Assembly: GCF_001746915.1 (NCBI RefSeq) | Contig: NZ_MJGC01000066.1 | Span: forward strand, 62,001-126,000 | DNA length: 64,000 bases | Source: Desertifilum tharense IPPAS B-1220 | Lineage (GTDB): Bacteria; Cyanobacteriota; Cyanobacteriia; Cyanobacteriales; Desertifilaceae | Reading direction: 5' to 3' | Part shown: in pieces, positions 8,854 to 18,338 of the stretch | Layout: each line of letters starts with the position of its first letter | Position numbering within the stretch: position 1 is the stretch's first letter | Made by a program: the position numbers and the translations under genes | The notes under the pieces: model-generated | The model's input: the letters and a program-made list of their open reading frames with translations, nothing else | The model's database searches: none | Told to the model about the DNA's origin: nothing

Positions 8854-9972
8854 TTAACCGCCAAAAGCAAACGGGAAGGCCAGTTTTAACCCGGCTGTCA
8901 GCAAGAGGTTAACCAGCGAGACGGGAAGTAAGAATTTCCATCCCAAATCTAAAAGTTGGTCAATCCGAACGCGGGGAACTGTCCACCGCAGCAGTACGGC
9001 GAGGAAAACCAGCAGGTAAGCTTTGAACAGCACCATCACGATCCCCAGGCTGGCGGTAATGACCTGCAACCAAGGGGTGGTTTCGCTAACTCCAATCAGG
9101 TTGGTCAAAAAGCCGACTGGAATGGGAGATTCCCACCCACCCAGGTAAATCACGGCAAATAAGAGGGCCGACAGGATTAAGTTGACGTAGGAACCGACAT
9201 AGAATAAGCCAAATTTCATCCCGGAATACTCGGTTTGATATCCGGCGACGAGTTCTTCTTCGGCTTCGGGTAAGTCAAAGGGTAAGCGCTCGCATTCGGC
9301 TAAGGCTGCAATCCAAAAGATGATAAAGCCGACGGGTTGACGCCAAATATTCCAGCCTAAAATCCCATAGCCCGATTGTTGGTTAACAATATCAATGGTG
9401 CTAAGGGAATTCGACATCATGACGACGGCTAAAACCGATAGCGCTAGGGGGATTTCGTAGCTAATCGATTGAGCGGCGGCTCTGAGACCTCCGAGCAAGG
9501 AGTATTTATTGTTGGAGGAGTAACCCGCCATCAGCAAGCCAATGGGGGCAATACTGGAAAGGGCGATCCACAAAAATACGCCAATTCCCAAGTCGGTAAT
9601 CACCAAGTTTTGCCCGAAGGGAACAATTAAGTAAGACAAAAAGACCGGGATAACCACTAGAGCCGGGCCCAAGGTGAAGAGAAGTGGATCTGACTTAGCG
9701 GGGATAATGTCTTCTTTAAATACCAGCTTTAAGCCATCGGCTGCTGGGGCCAAAAACCCAAAGGGGCCCATGTATTCTGGGCCAATGCGCTGTTGGGCGG
9801 CCGCAGAGATTTTCCGTTCTAACCATACGCTCACTAGGACTCCAACGGTCGCTCCCAGCAGCATTAGCACCATTGGCAGGGGTATCCAAAGGAGTTTTGC
9901 CAAGCTAGCGGGAAGACCGAATCCCATGAGGAGATCGATAAAGCTTCCTTGTAAGTCAATTCCTGAATTCAT
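8854..9972 (-). CDS. ndhA: NAD(P)H-quinone oxidoreductase subunit 1
   Basis: A 372-residue NuoH/NdhA subunit with about eight membrane helices and the quinone-site loops ([16 protein letters not shown] and [21 protein letters not shown]). It anchors the peripheral arm of NDH-1. It is the first ndh gene in this cluster and is separated from gltA by 250 bp, so it probably has its own promoter there. Full length, no anomalies. Confidence 0.97.
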   Translation of the reverse strand: MNSGIDLQGSFIDLLMGFGLPASLAKLLWIPLPMVLMLLGATVGVLVSVWLERKISAAAQQRIGPEYMGPFGFLAPAADGLKLVFKEDIIPAKSDPLLFTLGPALVVIPVFLSYLIVPFGQNLVITDLGIGVFLWIALSSIAPIGLLMAGYSSNNKYSLLGGLRAAAQSISYEIPLALSVLAVVMMSNSLSTIDIVNQQSGYGILGWNIWRQPVGFIIFWIAALAECERLPFDLPEAEEELVAGYQTEYSGMKFGLFYVGSYVNLILSALLFAVIYLGGWESPIPVGFLTNLIGVSETTPWLQVITASLGIVMVLFKAYLLVFLAVLLRWTVPRVRIDQLLDLGWKFLLPVSLVNLLLTAGLKLAFPFAFGG

Positions 9973-10168
9973 ACTTGAATGATATGAAAGGTCACACTTG
10001 GGCTAGATGCCAAGCTCTCAGCAGTGCCGATTCTACTGACAAGCAATAGTTCGCGGCTCTGTTGTAAATTTTAAAGTTTTTTTACTGTGTTTTGAGACAA
10101 ATCTGAGATTTGTCAATCAGTAAATGTGCAGGGTAGGATTGAGTCTGCTCAATGGGTCGCACAAAATC

Positions 10169-10199
10169 GGATGCGATCGCGCGATCGCGCAGCGCATCC
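10169..10199 (-). terminator. hairpin downstream of gltA, built on HIP1 repeats
   Basis: GGATGCG and CGCATCC form a 7-bp stem enclosing overlapping GCGATCGC octamers, 24 bp beyond the gltA stop. On the minus strand it is followed by GATTTTG. A terminator is plausible, but the HIP1 palindromes alone could produce the fold. Confidence 0.45.
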
Positions 10200-10222
10200 A
10201 ATCGTTAGAGTTGTGTAGGGTT

Positions 10223-11362
10223 TTAGCGCTCTTCGATGGGGATGTAGGGCATATCGTGGTTGCCCATGTAGACTTGGGTGGGTCGGAAGATCCGGTTTTC
10301 GGCGAGTTGTTCTTTCCAGTGGGCCAGCCAGCCCGCGACGCGCGCGATCGCAAATACGGGCGTGTACAAGTCGGTGGGAATACCAATCTTGCGATACACC
10401 AGACCGGAGTAGAAATCAACGTTGGGATAAATCCCTTTGTGGGCGAATTTCTCTTCGACGACTCGCTCTAGTTCTAGGGCAATGTCATAGTATTTGTCGG
10501 AGCCAAACTTTGCAAACAGTTGTTCGGCGAGGTCTTGCAAAATAATCGCGCGGGGGTCTTTCACCTTATAGACGCGATGTCCAAATCCCATAATCTTCGA
10601 TTTTTCTTGAATGCAGCGCTCTACATACGCTCGCACGTTGCCTACCGAACCAATCTCTTCAAGCATAGAGATCACTTCTTCATTCGCCCCACCATGCAAC
10701 GGCCCGCCCAGGGTTCCCACCGCCGACGCAATGACGGCGTAAGGATCGGTGAGCGTAGAAGCGGTGACTCGCGCCGAGAACGTCGAAGCGTTCATGGTAT
10801 GTTCGGCATGGAGGGTTAAGCTAACATCAAATGCTTTGGCCGCGAGGGGGTCGGGTTCGCGTTCGTTGAGCATGTATAGGAAGTTGGCCGCATAGTCGAG
10901 ATCGTCGCGGGGTTGGATGGGGTCGTTCCCCTTGCGAATCATTTGGAAAGCGGCCACCATTGTCGGAATTTTTGCCACTAGACGGACGACAGCGGCCCGA
11001 ATGTATTCGGGGTTATCTAAGGCCCGCCGCGAATAAAAGAGTCCCAAAGCGGCGGCTGAAGCTTGCAGGGCGTCCATCGGATGACCGCTTTCGGGGAAGC
11101 ATTTCATCATGTCCCGAATGCGGTATTTGATGCGTCGATGATACCGAATTTCTTGTTCAAAGGCGGCAAGTTCTGCGGTTGTGGGGAGTTGTCCCCAGAT
11201 CAGCAGGTAGGAGGTTTCCAGAAAAGTGCTATGGGTCGCAAGTTTCTCAATCGGAATTCCCCGATATTCCAGCACACCCTGTTGTCCATCGACGTAACTG
11301 ATGCTGGATTGGCTGGCGGGTATTCCTTCGAGTCCGGGCTTAAATTCGCAGACGATGGACAT
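10223..11362 (-). CDS. gltA: citrate synthase
   Basis: A 379-residue type I/short citrate synthase that condenses acetyl-CoA and oxaloacetate. Catalytic elements are visible: HAEHTMNASTF and GGPLHGGANE (the two histidine blocks), GFGHRVYK and NVDFYSG (catalytic Asp). The length matches hexameric-type bacterial enzymes. It lies upstream of ndhA on the same strand. In cyanobacteria it feeds 2-oxoglutarate synthesis, the carbon skeleton for ammonium assimilation, but no NtcA box was seen directly upstream. Confidence 0.96.
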   Translation of the reverse strand: MSIVCEFKPGLEGIPASQSSISYVDGQQGVLEYRGIPIEKLATHSTFLETSYLLIWGQLPTTAELAAFEQEIRYHRRIKYRIRDMMKCFPESGHPMDALQASAAALGLFYSRRALDNPEYIRAAVVRLVAKIPTMVAAFQMIRKGNDPIQPRDDLDYAANFLYMLNEREPDPLAAKAFDVSLTLHAEHTMNASTFSARVTASTLTDPYAVIASAVGTLGGPLHGGANEEVISMLEEIGSVGNVRAYVERCIQEKSKIMGFGHRVYKVKDPRAIILQDLAEQLFAKFGSDKYYDIALELERVVEEKFAHKGIYPNVDFYSGLVYRKIGIPTDLYTPVFAIARVAGWLAHWKEQLAENRIFRPTQVYMGNHDMPYIPIEER

Positions 11363-11495
11363 GGCTGTGTGGTTTGCCTGTGATGAGGTGAAATGAACTG
11401 GTTATCAGGGTATCAAAAACACTTTCCTCAAGCAAATGAATGCTGCTGGGGAAGGGGCTGGAATGCTTCAAAATTCAAACGGGGCTGTCAAGAAC

Positions 11496-11990
11496 TCAAG
11501 ACAGCAGCATACGCGGTGGCGATAGCCAAAATAGGGTGCTGCGACCGATGGGGGCGTCGGTGTTGGGGAGTTCAAGGCCGATGACTCCGGCTTTTTTTAC
11601 GGCGATCGCGCCTTTGGGGGTTCCCCACACCAGGGTTTCTGTCCAGTCTCCTAAGTTGGGCTGGTGGCCGACGAGGGCGAGGCGCTGGCCTTGGGGGGCG
11701 GCCTGGGAATTGAGCCAAGCTAACCAAGCTTGGAGTTCGCCTTCCGGGGCTAGGTGTTCGGACTCTTGCAGCAGGGGGGCTAGGTGCTGGCTGAGGAGGA
11801 TTTCGGCGGTTTGACGGGCGCGGATCAGGGGGCTAGTGAGGATTAGATCGAAGTTTAGGTCTAGCGATCGCAGGCGTTTGGCAACTTTTTGGGTTTTTTT
11901 ACGCCCCTCTTCGGTTAAGGGACGGTCGCGATCGCGTTCGTAGGCTTCGCGATCGGCGGCTATCCCATGACGAATTAGATAAAGCTCCAT
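11496..11990 (-). CDS. sixA: phosphohistidine phosphatase SixA-like
   Basis: A 164-residue histidine phosphatase of the phosphoglycerate-mutase superfamily. It has the catalytic RHG (residues 7-9), the LTSPLIRARQTAEI block and VGHQPNLGD with the second catalytic histidine. The small size fits SixA, which dephosphorylates phosphohistidine in HPt domains; the substrate in cyanobacteria is not established. It is 133 bp upstream of gltA on the same strand and 28 bp after the DHH gene, so a shared transcript is possible. Confidence 0.87.
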   Translation of the reverse strand: MELYLIRHGIAADREAYERDRDRPLTEEGRKKTQKVAKRLRSLDLNFDLILTSPLIRARQTAEILLSQHLAPLLQESEHLAPEGELQAWLAWLNSQAAPQGQRLALVGHQPNLGDWTETLVWGTPKGAIAVKKAGVIGLELPNTDAPIGRSTLFWLSPPRMLLS

Positions 11991-12017
11991 GTTAGTGACC
12001 CGACTGAACGCTCGTGA

Positions 12018-13256
12018 TTAGTCTACACTGTCGGGATAGTTTTGATCGGGGTTGACCAAGTGCAGGAGCTTTTGTTTGACTTGGGTGTCGTAGACGTTCC
12101 ACTTGAGTTTGGCGTATTCGGGGTTGTCGTTGGAACCCGATAGAAAGCCGAGGGGAATCTCAAAGCCGCCTGCTTGCGATCGCCCGCCGCCAAAGAAGCG
12201 CCCTTGAGCATCTTGTCCGAAGGCTTCCTTAATAAATTCGTCGGGATCGAGGGTCAGCTTGCTAGTCCGTAGGGAACCGATAACGACTTCGAGGTCTTCG
12301 TCTTCGTCGTGAACCAGACCGTAGACGACGGCGGTATGCACGTTCTCTTCGGTGACGAGGAAGTCAGCCGCTTGGGGAATAGCGTCGCGATCGTCGTAGC
12401 GCAGATAGCCGACGCCAGCGATGGAGAAGTTATTCTGGACGAGGCGGTTTCTGAGCGATCGCTCGATCACTTCCATGACGCGCTTGGAACGCGAGGCTTG
12501 CAGCACCGTCTCTAACATCTGCGGGTCGTAAAATCGCGATAAAAAGGCGGCGGCGAGGAAGTCTTCTTCTAGGGCTTGGCGCAAACTATTGGTATCGGAA
12601 CGAATCCCATGTATCAGGGCGGTGGCGCATTTAACATGCTGGCTATTGGCACTATCGAGCGCTAGCAACCCGGCTTGCAAGTATTGGGTTAAAATGGTCG
12701 CCGTTGCCCGAATATCCGGACGAATATCGCTAAACTCTGGCTTTAAGTCGGTTTGCGGCGAGTGATGGTCAATCACCACGACGACGGGCAAGCCCATTTT
12801 TTGCACCAGTTCGGTCAGTTGGCTGGTTGTCCCTTGGTTATCGAGAAAAACACAGCCCTGATAGACGGATAAGTCCTTTGTTTTTGCGACTTGAGGCGTC
12901 CAACGCTGTACGGGCAAGCTTGTCAGCTTCACCAAGGCAATATTTTCTTGGTGGCTGAGGGTTCCGGCATAGACGATATCGCACTGAATATCATACTCTT
13001 GGGCAATCAGTTTATAAGCCCAAGCTGAGGATAAAGCATCGGGGTCGGGACAGTCTTGAATAATCGCCAAATGGCGATTTCCCCGATGACGCTCTAAGGT
13101 TTGCCGCAGGCTTTCCACTTTTTGCGTAACCGATCGGTGAATAAAGTTTGTGGTATGTCCCACTAGCGACGGTTTCGCGGGATGCTCGATAACTGAGGTT
13201 GGCTTTGTCCTCTCGTTCGCACCATCAGGGGATTCATAACTCGGTCGAGATTGCAT
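12018..13256 (-). CDS. DHH-family phosphoesterase (NrnA/RecJ-like)
   Basis: A 412-residue DHH/DHHA1 protein. The metal-binding motif I is DCPDPDA (68-74), the DHH triad is at 163-165 within VVVIDHHSP, and the C-terminal substrate-binding motif is FFGGGRSQAGGFEIP. Related proteins are nanoRNases or 3'-phosphoadenosine-phosphate phosphatases that act on short oligonucleotides or pAp. The N-terminal 45 residues are polar and low-complexity, longer than in NrnA. It is followed closely by sixA. The function is inferred from the family only. Confidence 0.87.
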   Translation of the reverse strand: MQSRPSYESPDGANERTKPTSVIEHPAKPSLVGHTTNFIHRSVTQKVESLRQTLERHRGNRHLAIIQDCPDPDALSSAWAYKLIAQEYDIQCDIVYAGTLSHQENIALVKLTSLPVQRWTPQVAKTKDLSVYQGCVFLDNQGTTSQLTELVQKMGLPVVVVIDHHSPQTDLKPEFSDIRPDIRATATILTQYLQAGLLALDSANSQHVKCATALIHGIRSDTNSLRQALEEDFLAAAFLSRFYDPQMLETVLQASRSKRVMEVIERSLRNRLVQNNFSIAGVGYLRYDDRDAIPQAADFLVTEENVHTAVVYGLVHDEDEDLEVVIGSLRTSKLTLDPDEFIKEAFGQDAQGRFFGGGRSQAGGFEIPLGFLSGSNDNPEYAKLKWNVYDTQVKQKLLHLVNPDQNYPDSVD

Positions 13257-13518
13257 TGGATTGGGCGTTTGGTGAAGAAATTGCAGTTCAAAAACTTGGC
13301 ACCGTCCAAAGGTGGCAGGTTGCTGACCTCAGCACAAAGGCGGTGTTAGTCTTTACCCTTCTTTATCGATCTTGACAAAAAAAAGGCAAAGTTGCACCGT
13401 CTTCGGGTTGATTCTGAGCAGCAAGTGAGGTAGCGATCGCCCCATTGATAGCCTGTAACCTTGACAGCACAAGCCATTGACCGGGTAAACCCGGTGAGGC
13501 GATCGCCTAAACCTATGT

Positions 13519-13550
13519 AAAAACCCCCTGACGCTCTCAACGACAGGGGG
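13519..13550 (-). terminator. Rho-independent terminator of the HNH gene
   Basis: CCCCCTG and CAGGGGG form a GC-rich stem immediately after the HNH stop at 13551. It is followed on the minus strand by five T residues (plus-strand A-run 13519-13523). Confidence 0.85.
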
Positions 13551-14048
13551 CTAAATCCCAATAACGTACTTTTTCCACTCTTGGTGCGTCCCACTTTTTA
13601 AGTGTCGGGTCACTTCAAAGTAAAGACTGCTGTAGGGCTTCCGGGGCGAGTGACGCAACCTCATATTGGCTTCCTCTGGCGTTCGGTTGCCCTTTTTGAT
13701 ATTGCAGCGCACGCAAGCCGTGACGATATTTTCCCAGCTATCGCCGCCTCGACGCGATCGCGGCATGACGTGATCGAGGGTTAACTCGTCTCCGGTATAG
13801 CCGCAGTATTGACAAGAGTGCCCATCTCGGTGGAGGATATTTCGTCGGGTTAGGGGAATGTCCTTATAGGGAACCCGGATATATTGCCTCAGCCGAATCA
13901 CAGTTGGCAGGGGAAACTCAGAGTAGAGGTATTTGCCATTATGCTCTACCTGTTCAGCTTTGCCCTTGATTAATAAGACAACCGCTCGCCGCCAAGTTGT
14001 GATATTGAGCGGTTCGTAAGAGGCGTTCAGCACCAGAACCTTGCTCAT
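13551..14048 (-). CDS. HNH endonuclease family protein
   Basis: A 165-residue protein with a complete HNH zinc-binding fold: CQYC (Cys79, Cys82), Asp92-His93 (TLDHV), Asn107 and CVRC (Cys112, Cys115). The N-terminus (VLVLNASYEPLNI) is typical of a widespread cyanobacterial HNH family kept as a single-copy housekeeping gene. No restriction methylase or intron neighbours it, so a DNA repair or processing role is more likely than restriction. A strong terminator follows directly. Confidence 0.9.
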   Translation of the reverse strand: MSKVLVLNASYEPLNITTWRRAVVLLIKGKAEQVEHNGKYLYSEFPLPTVIRLRQYIRVPYKDIPLTRRNILHRDGHSCQYCGYTGDELTLDHVMPRSRRGGDSWENIVTACVRCNIKKGNRTPEEANMRLRHSPRKPYSSLYFEVTRHLKSGTHQEWKKYVIGI

Positions 14049-14236
14049 TTGATGATGATTTCAAAGTAAAGATTTTCCATAAGATTAGCACAGCCATTCC
14101 AGCATTGGGCAGGTAGATCCCAGTCTGGTTTTGGCCCCCCCAAGAGAGTTGTCTAAATCCGGAAGCCCCGATACACTGCTGGATAAACTTGACAGCGCTG
14201 CGTGTCAATTTCGTGTGGTGTAAGGAGTGAATGGTT

Positions 14237-15442
14237 ATGTTGAGCTGGGAACAAACCCCAAGGGTCAAACAGCCAAGCGGGTATCCAACTCTACCCTCAA
14301 TGGGTTGCGAATCCTCTACAGACTGGCTTTGTCAAAGGGCTTGGGTAGAAATTGACTTGAACGCCTTAACCCATAACGTGCGTCAACTCAAACGCCAGCT
14401 TGCTGCAAAAACTCAGTTGATGGCCGTCGTCAAAGCCGATGCTTACGGACATGGGGCTGTCAGCGTGGCGCAGACTGCCTTAAATGCTGGGGCGAACTGG
14501 CTGGGGGTAGCGACGATACCCGAAGGCATTGAGTTACGGGCGGCCGGAATTCAAGCCCCGATCTTATTATTAGGGGCCGTCCATAGCCCCGAACAGGTGA
14601 GAGCGATCGCCTATTGGCAACTTCAGCCCACCATTTGCAATTCTAAACAAGCCCTAATCTTTGCCGAAACCTTAAAGGAAATGGGGCAAACCCTCCCGGT
14701 TCACCTCAAACTCGATACCGGGATGTCTCGCTTAGGGACAATGTGGCAAGATGCGGCTGAATTTGTGCAACTGGTGCGCCACCTACCCAACCTCGATATT
14801 CAAAGTATTTATTCCCATCTCGCCACCGCCGACAGCCCCGATACGCGCGTCATGGAACAACAGCACCAGCGCTTTCAGCAGGCAATTCGGACTATTGAAG
14901 CCGCCGGTATTCCCTTACCCAAACTCCATTTCGCTAACTCTGCCGCCACCTTAGTCGATTCTGCCCTGCATTACGATTTAGTGCGCGTGGGTCTGGCCAC
15001 CTATGGGTTATATCCGGCCCCCCATTGTCAGGGGTTAATTGACCTCAAACCTGTCATGGGCGTTAAAGCACGCGTTACCCAGGTTAAAGACATTCCCGCC
15101 GGAACCGGGGTGAGCTATGGCTATCAATATATTGCCGATCGCGATCTGCGCCTAGCCGTCATTGGCATTGGTTATGCTGATGGCGTTCCCCGCAACCTCT
15201 CGAACAAGCTGCAAGTCTTGATTCGCGGTCAGCGCGTCCCCCAAGTTGGCGCGATTACAATGGATCAGATGATGCTCAATGTCAGTTCTATCCCCGATTT
15301 ACAGGTGGGTGAAGTGGTGACGCTGTTGGGGACAGATGGTAGCCAGTCGATTTCGGCTGATGATTGGGCCGAGACTTTAGGAACCATTTCCTGGGAAATT
15401 CTGTGCAGCTTTAAGCATCGCTTACCGCGCGTTGCGGTTTAA
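14237..15442 (+). CDS. alr: alanine racemase
   Basis: A 401-residue PLP enzyme that interconverts L- and D-alanine for peptidoglycan. The PLP lysine lies in VVKADAYGHG (Lys66), and the C-terminal catalytic tyrosine region is GVSYGYQYIADRDLR followed by GIGYADGVPR. Two in-frame ATGs exist; 14237 is preferred because AAGGAG (14222-14227) is 9 bases upstream, while the ATG at 14231 is only 3 bases away. About 30 residues precede the first beta strand, slightly longer than usual. Confidence 0.95.
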   Translation: MLSWEQTPRVKQPSGYPTLPSMGCESSTDWLCQRAWVEIDLNALTHNVRQLKRQLAAKTQLMAVVKADAYGHGAVSVAQTALNAGANWLGVATIPEGIELRAAGIQAPILLLGAVHSPEQVRAIAYWQLQPTICNSKQALIFAETLKEMGQTLPVHLKLDTGMSRLGTMWQDAAEFVQLVRHLPNLDIQSIYSHLATADSPDTRVMEQQHQRFQQAIRTIEAAGIPLPKLHFANSAATLVDSALHYDLVRVGLATYGLYPAPHCQGLIDLKPVMGVKARVTQVKDIPAGTGVSYGYQYIADRDLRLAVIGIGYADGVPRNLSNKLQVLIRGQRVPQVGAITMDQMMLNVSSIPDLQVGEVVTLLGTDGSQSISADDWAETLGTISWEILCSFKHRLPRVAV

Positions 15443-15448
15443 AAATTG

Positions 15449-15475
15449 AGGAGGAGCAGAATCATTGCTCCTCCT
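15449..15475 (-). terminator. bidirectional hairpin between alr and DUF4079
   Basis: A 10-bp perfect stem (AGGAGGAGCA / TGCTCCTCCT) with a 7-base loop separates two convergent genes. Five T residues follow closely on the minus strand, so it mainly terminates the DUF4079 transcript. Confidence 0.8.
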
Positions 15476-15488
15476 AAACGCGGAAAAG

Positions 15489-15962
15489 TTAAGCCATTTT
15501 TTCAATAATGCGCTGAACAATCTGTACGCCCGTGACTGCTTGCCATGCAAATAAGCCTAAGACAATCAGGTTGATGGTGATGTGGGTAAAACGCGCCCAG
15601 TCTTTGCCCTTTTGCATAAAAGGCGACAGGGCAGCCGAGATTGAAAATAATCCTACAATACCCAATCCGGCGAGTAAGTGGGGGCCAACGAAGAGTTTAC
15701 CGTTGTTGATATAGGTGACGGCCATGCCCCCCAAGGCCCCCGTTACCATGAAGGCGAGCAGGATCGAACCGAGTTGGTAATGTCTAACGTTAAAACGACC
15801 TTTGATCAACTCTTTTTTGGCTTCGCCTTCAGCCGCCCGCGTTTGTTGAATCTTGATACCGAGATATAGGGCGTAAACAGATAATGCGAGTACAACCCAC
15901 ATAAAGATGGGATGGAAAAATTGACTCCAAACCTTTACAGATTCGGGGATCTCGAAGCTCAT
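15489..15962 (-). CDS. DUF4079 family membrane protein
   Basis: A 157-residue protein with four predicted membrane helices (about residues 15-37, 60-84, 92-112 and 122-147). Histidines lie in or near the helices (HPIFMW, RHYQLG, GPHLLAGLG, THITIN), the pattern of DUF4079, a family related to cytochrome b561-type folds and common in cyanobacteria. The start has a good upstream GGAG. A haem-binding redox role is possible, but that is inference. Confidence 0.82.
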   Translation of the reverse strand: MSFEIPESVKVWSQFFHPIFMWVVLALSVYALYLGIKIQQTRAAEGEAKKELIKGRFNVRHYQLGSILLAFMVTGALGGMAVTYINNGKLFVGPHLLAGLGIVGLFSISAALSPFMQKGKDWARFTHITINLIVLGLFAWQAVTGVQIVQRIIEKMA

Positions 15963-16263
15963 GGGTTTCTCCTCTAGGATGGCACGGGGTTCATAAAACT
16001 TAAAGTTATTATAAGGTTTGTCCTCGCCGGTCTCGGAGAATTTTGCCCGGAGACGAGCAATCCTATGGGAAAATGCTGGAATTTGATCCCCTCTCCGAGC
16101 CAGCGCTACCGCGTATACACCTCTGGTGTCTGAATCCCAAATTTAGCTGAGATCCCCTGTTTGTAAGGGGACTAGGGTGAATTGAAATCTTGTAGAACAA
16201 AACGAGAAGACTGATGTATACCGGGGTAGCCTAGCAGACGGGAGGCTCCATAAAGGAAAACCA
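15963..16263. other. intergenic region upstream of the ankyrin gene
   Basis: A 301-bp divergent promoter region between DUF4079 and the ankyrin gene. I see a short hairpin (TCCCCT / AGGGGA, 16153-16171) and an AAGGA ribosome-binding site just before 16264. No RNA gene or mobile sequence was recognised. Confidence 0.5.
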
Positions 16264-17658
16264 ATGACGGCAAGCCCAGAACTCGCTCTAATTCGCGCTG
16301 CGAAAAATGGTCAGATCCGCCAAGTACAGACTCTACTGGCTCAAGGACTGGATGTTAACGCTACCGATCGCGAAGGGACGACGGCGTTAATGTTTGCGGC
16401 CCAAAAGGGCTATACCGAGATTGTCCGCCAACTGCTGGAGGCGGGGGCAGAGGTTAACCAAGTGCGCCGCCAGTTTGGGGTAACGGCTTTGATGTTGGCG
16501 GCTGCGAGCGATCGCCGCGACGCCCTTCGCAGTTTAATGGCGGCGGGTGCTACTCTCGATCTGACCAATGATGATGGCAGTACGGCATTAATGATTGCTT
16601 GCTATCACGGTCATTTATATACGGTGCGCTTGCTATTGGCAGCGGGGGCGAATGCGAATATTCAGGATAAGGATGGCGATACGGCCTTAAGTGTTGCGGT
16701 TAGCCAAGGCCGCGATGAGTCTATTGCGCCTCTGGTGCAGTCCTTGCTGGAAGCGGGGGCCGATCCGTCGGTGCGGCTACCGGAGGAGAAGACGCTGTTA
16801 ATGGCGGCGGTAGAACGGGGAAATGGGGCGTTAGTCCAGTTATTCCTGGCGGCAGGGGTGGCGGTGAATGCGACCGATAGCGAGGGCGAGACGGCGTTGC
16901 TGCTGGCGGTGGATGCGGATGAGGAGGCGATCGCATCTATTCTTCTGGATGCGGGGGCAGATCCTAACCCGGCGAATGGGGAGGGTAGCACGCCGTTAAT
17001 GGCTGCCGCTGCAAATGGCAATGCCGCACTGGTTGGGCAATTGCTCGATCGCGGGGCCGATCCGAATTTACGCGATCGCTCTGGCGATACGGCCCTCAAT
17101 TTAGCGGCGATCGAGGGACACTTAGCCGCTGTCCAAGCCTTGGTGAGTCGCGGCGCGAATGCCAATATGCCCAACGCGTTAGGCGACACGCCCCTATTAT
17201 TAGCCGCCCTTCAGGGTCATGGGGAGGTTGTGGCGGCGTTATTGCAAGCTGGAGTGAATCCGAATGTGAAAAATTTGGGGCAGTCTCCCCTGATGCTAAC
17301 GGCTTTACAAGGTCATTTAGAAACCTTACAACTTTTGCTGGCAGCGGGTGCAGATCCGAATGTCGTGGATGAAAAGGGCAAAACGCCTTTGATGAAAGCG
17401 GCCGATCGCGACGAGTTGACCCTGGTGCAACTCTTGCTTGAGGCTGGGGCAAAGGTCAACCTGCGCGATAGTTCTGGGGCGACGGCTTTAATGTGGGCAG
17501 CCCATCGCGGACATTTAGAGGTTGTCCAGGTTTTACTCGCGCATGGGGCCGATCCCAATGCCAAAAACCAAGGCGGCTATTCAGCGTTGATGTTTGCTGA
17601 GTTTAATGACTATCCCCAGGTGGCGAACTTGCTGAAAGCGGCAGGCGCGCAAGAATAA
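16264..17658 (+). CDS. long ankyrin-repeat protein
   Basis: A 464-residue protein built almost entirely of ankyrin repeats, roughly thirteen to fourteen units of about 33 residues. Consensus blocks such as GxTALMxAAxxGHxEVVxxLLxAGADPN recur from residue 5 to the C-terminus. There is no signal peptide or membrane segment, so it is a cytoplasmic protein-binding scaffold. Such long solitary ankyrin proteins occur in many cyanobacteria with unknown partners. AAGGA precedes the start at good spacing. The protein has no enzymatic domain. Confidence 0.93.
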   Translation: MTASPELALIRAAKNGQIRQVQTLLAQGLDVNATDREGTTALMFAAQKGYTEIVRQLLEAGAEVNQVRRQFGVTALMLAAASDRRDALRSLMAAGATLDLTNDDGSTALMIACYHGHLYTVRLLLAAGANANIQDKDGDTALSVAVSQGRDESIAPLVQSLLEAGADPSVRLPEEKTLLMAAVERGNGALVQLFLAAGVAVNATDSEGETALLLAVDADEEAIASILLDAGADPNPANGEGSTPLMAAAANGNAALVGQLLDRGADPNLRDRSGDTALNLAAIEGHLAAVQALVSRGANANMPNALGDTPLLLAALQGHGEVVAALLQAGVNPNVKNLGQSPLMLTALQGHLETLQLLLAAGADPNVVDEKGKTPLMKAADRDELTLVQLLLEAGAKVNLRDSSGATALMWAAHRGHLEVVQVLLAHGADPNAKNQGGYSALMFAEFNDYPQVANLLKAAGAQE

Positions 17659-17978
17659 AGGTCGATATATTCAGGGGCGATCTGTTCAGAAAAAAATGTA
17701 TCCTACGATGCTAAAAAATATCTCCGTAGGTAGCGATCGCCCTAGGGATCTGCATTCTTTACGCGGTTAAGATTGATCCCCAACTGTTTTTTATCCTCTA
17801 TTCCTTTTGGCTGATTAAAATAAAGATATTTAAAGAAACAGAAAATCCTCAGATTTTCCTCAGATTTATCTTTTAGCGTTTAAATTATCAAAGATTCCTT
17901 GTTTGAAGCTCAACTTTATATCACCCTTAAGATTCTCAAGCCCCCTTTAATTTAACGATTGATGAAGGAGTTTAAAAT
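17659..17978. other. AT-rich intergenic region
   Basis: 320 bp without a convincing gene, clearly more AT-rich than the flanking coding DNA. It contains one HIP1 octamer near 17735 and, at its right end, an AAGGAG ribosome-binding site (17965-17970) for the zinc-ribbon gene. Promoter elements for that gene presumably lie here, but none can be assigned firmly. Confidence 0.5.
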
Positions 17979-18224
17979 ATGGTTTACCATACTTGCCCTT
18001 GCTGTTCCAGTTCCTTGTTGCGGCACTTTAGGTCGGGCAAAATTTATTGGTTCTGCTGCGACTGCCACCAAGAAATGCCCGCATTAGATCATGAACCTTT
18101 AACAACCCATCGTTTGCAAAACTTACTTCAACCCACCCTAAAACAAAGAAGCGATCTGGCTACGGTTCCAGCCGCCTATTTTATGAAACTTTCAGATACC
18201 CTTGTGACTTCAACCTCTCGCTAA
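17979..18224 (+). CDS. small zinc-ribbon-like protein
   Basis: An 81-residue protein with cysteine pairs in an N-terminal ribbon: CPCC (residues 6-9) and CCDC near 26-29, separated by about 17 residues. This is a probable four-cysteine zinc site. The remainder is polar. The AAGGAG eight bases before the ATG and the strong hairpin after the stop support a real, independently transcribed gene. Its function is unknown; similar Cys-ribbon mini-proteins are scattered in filamentous cyanobacteria. Confidence 0.72.
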   Translation: MVYHTCPCCSSSLLRHFRSGKIYWFCCDCHQEMPALDHEPLTTHRLQNLLQPTLKQRSDLATVPAAYFMKLSDTLVTSTSR

Positions 18225-18294
18225 CACCCACTCCAAGATTTCTCATGCATTCGTCAGACAACCTTTGCAGTAGAACCTAAGAGGCTTTAAGAAT

Positions 18295-18330
18295 AACTCC
18301 CACTACACAACGGCATCTAGTGGGAGTTTT
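18295..18330 (+). terminator. Rho-independent terminator
   Basis: An 11-bp perfect stem (AACTCCCACTA / TAGTGGGAGTT) whose 3' arm runs into TTTT on the plus strand. It lies between the convergent zinc-ribbon and nucleotidase genes and may serve both. Confidence 0.8.
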
Positions 18331-18338
18331 GGTCTAGA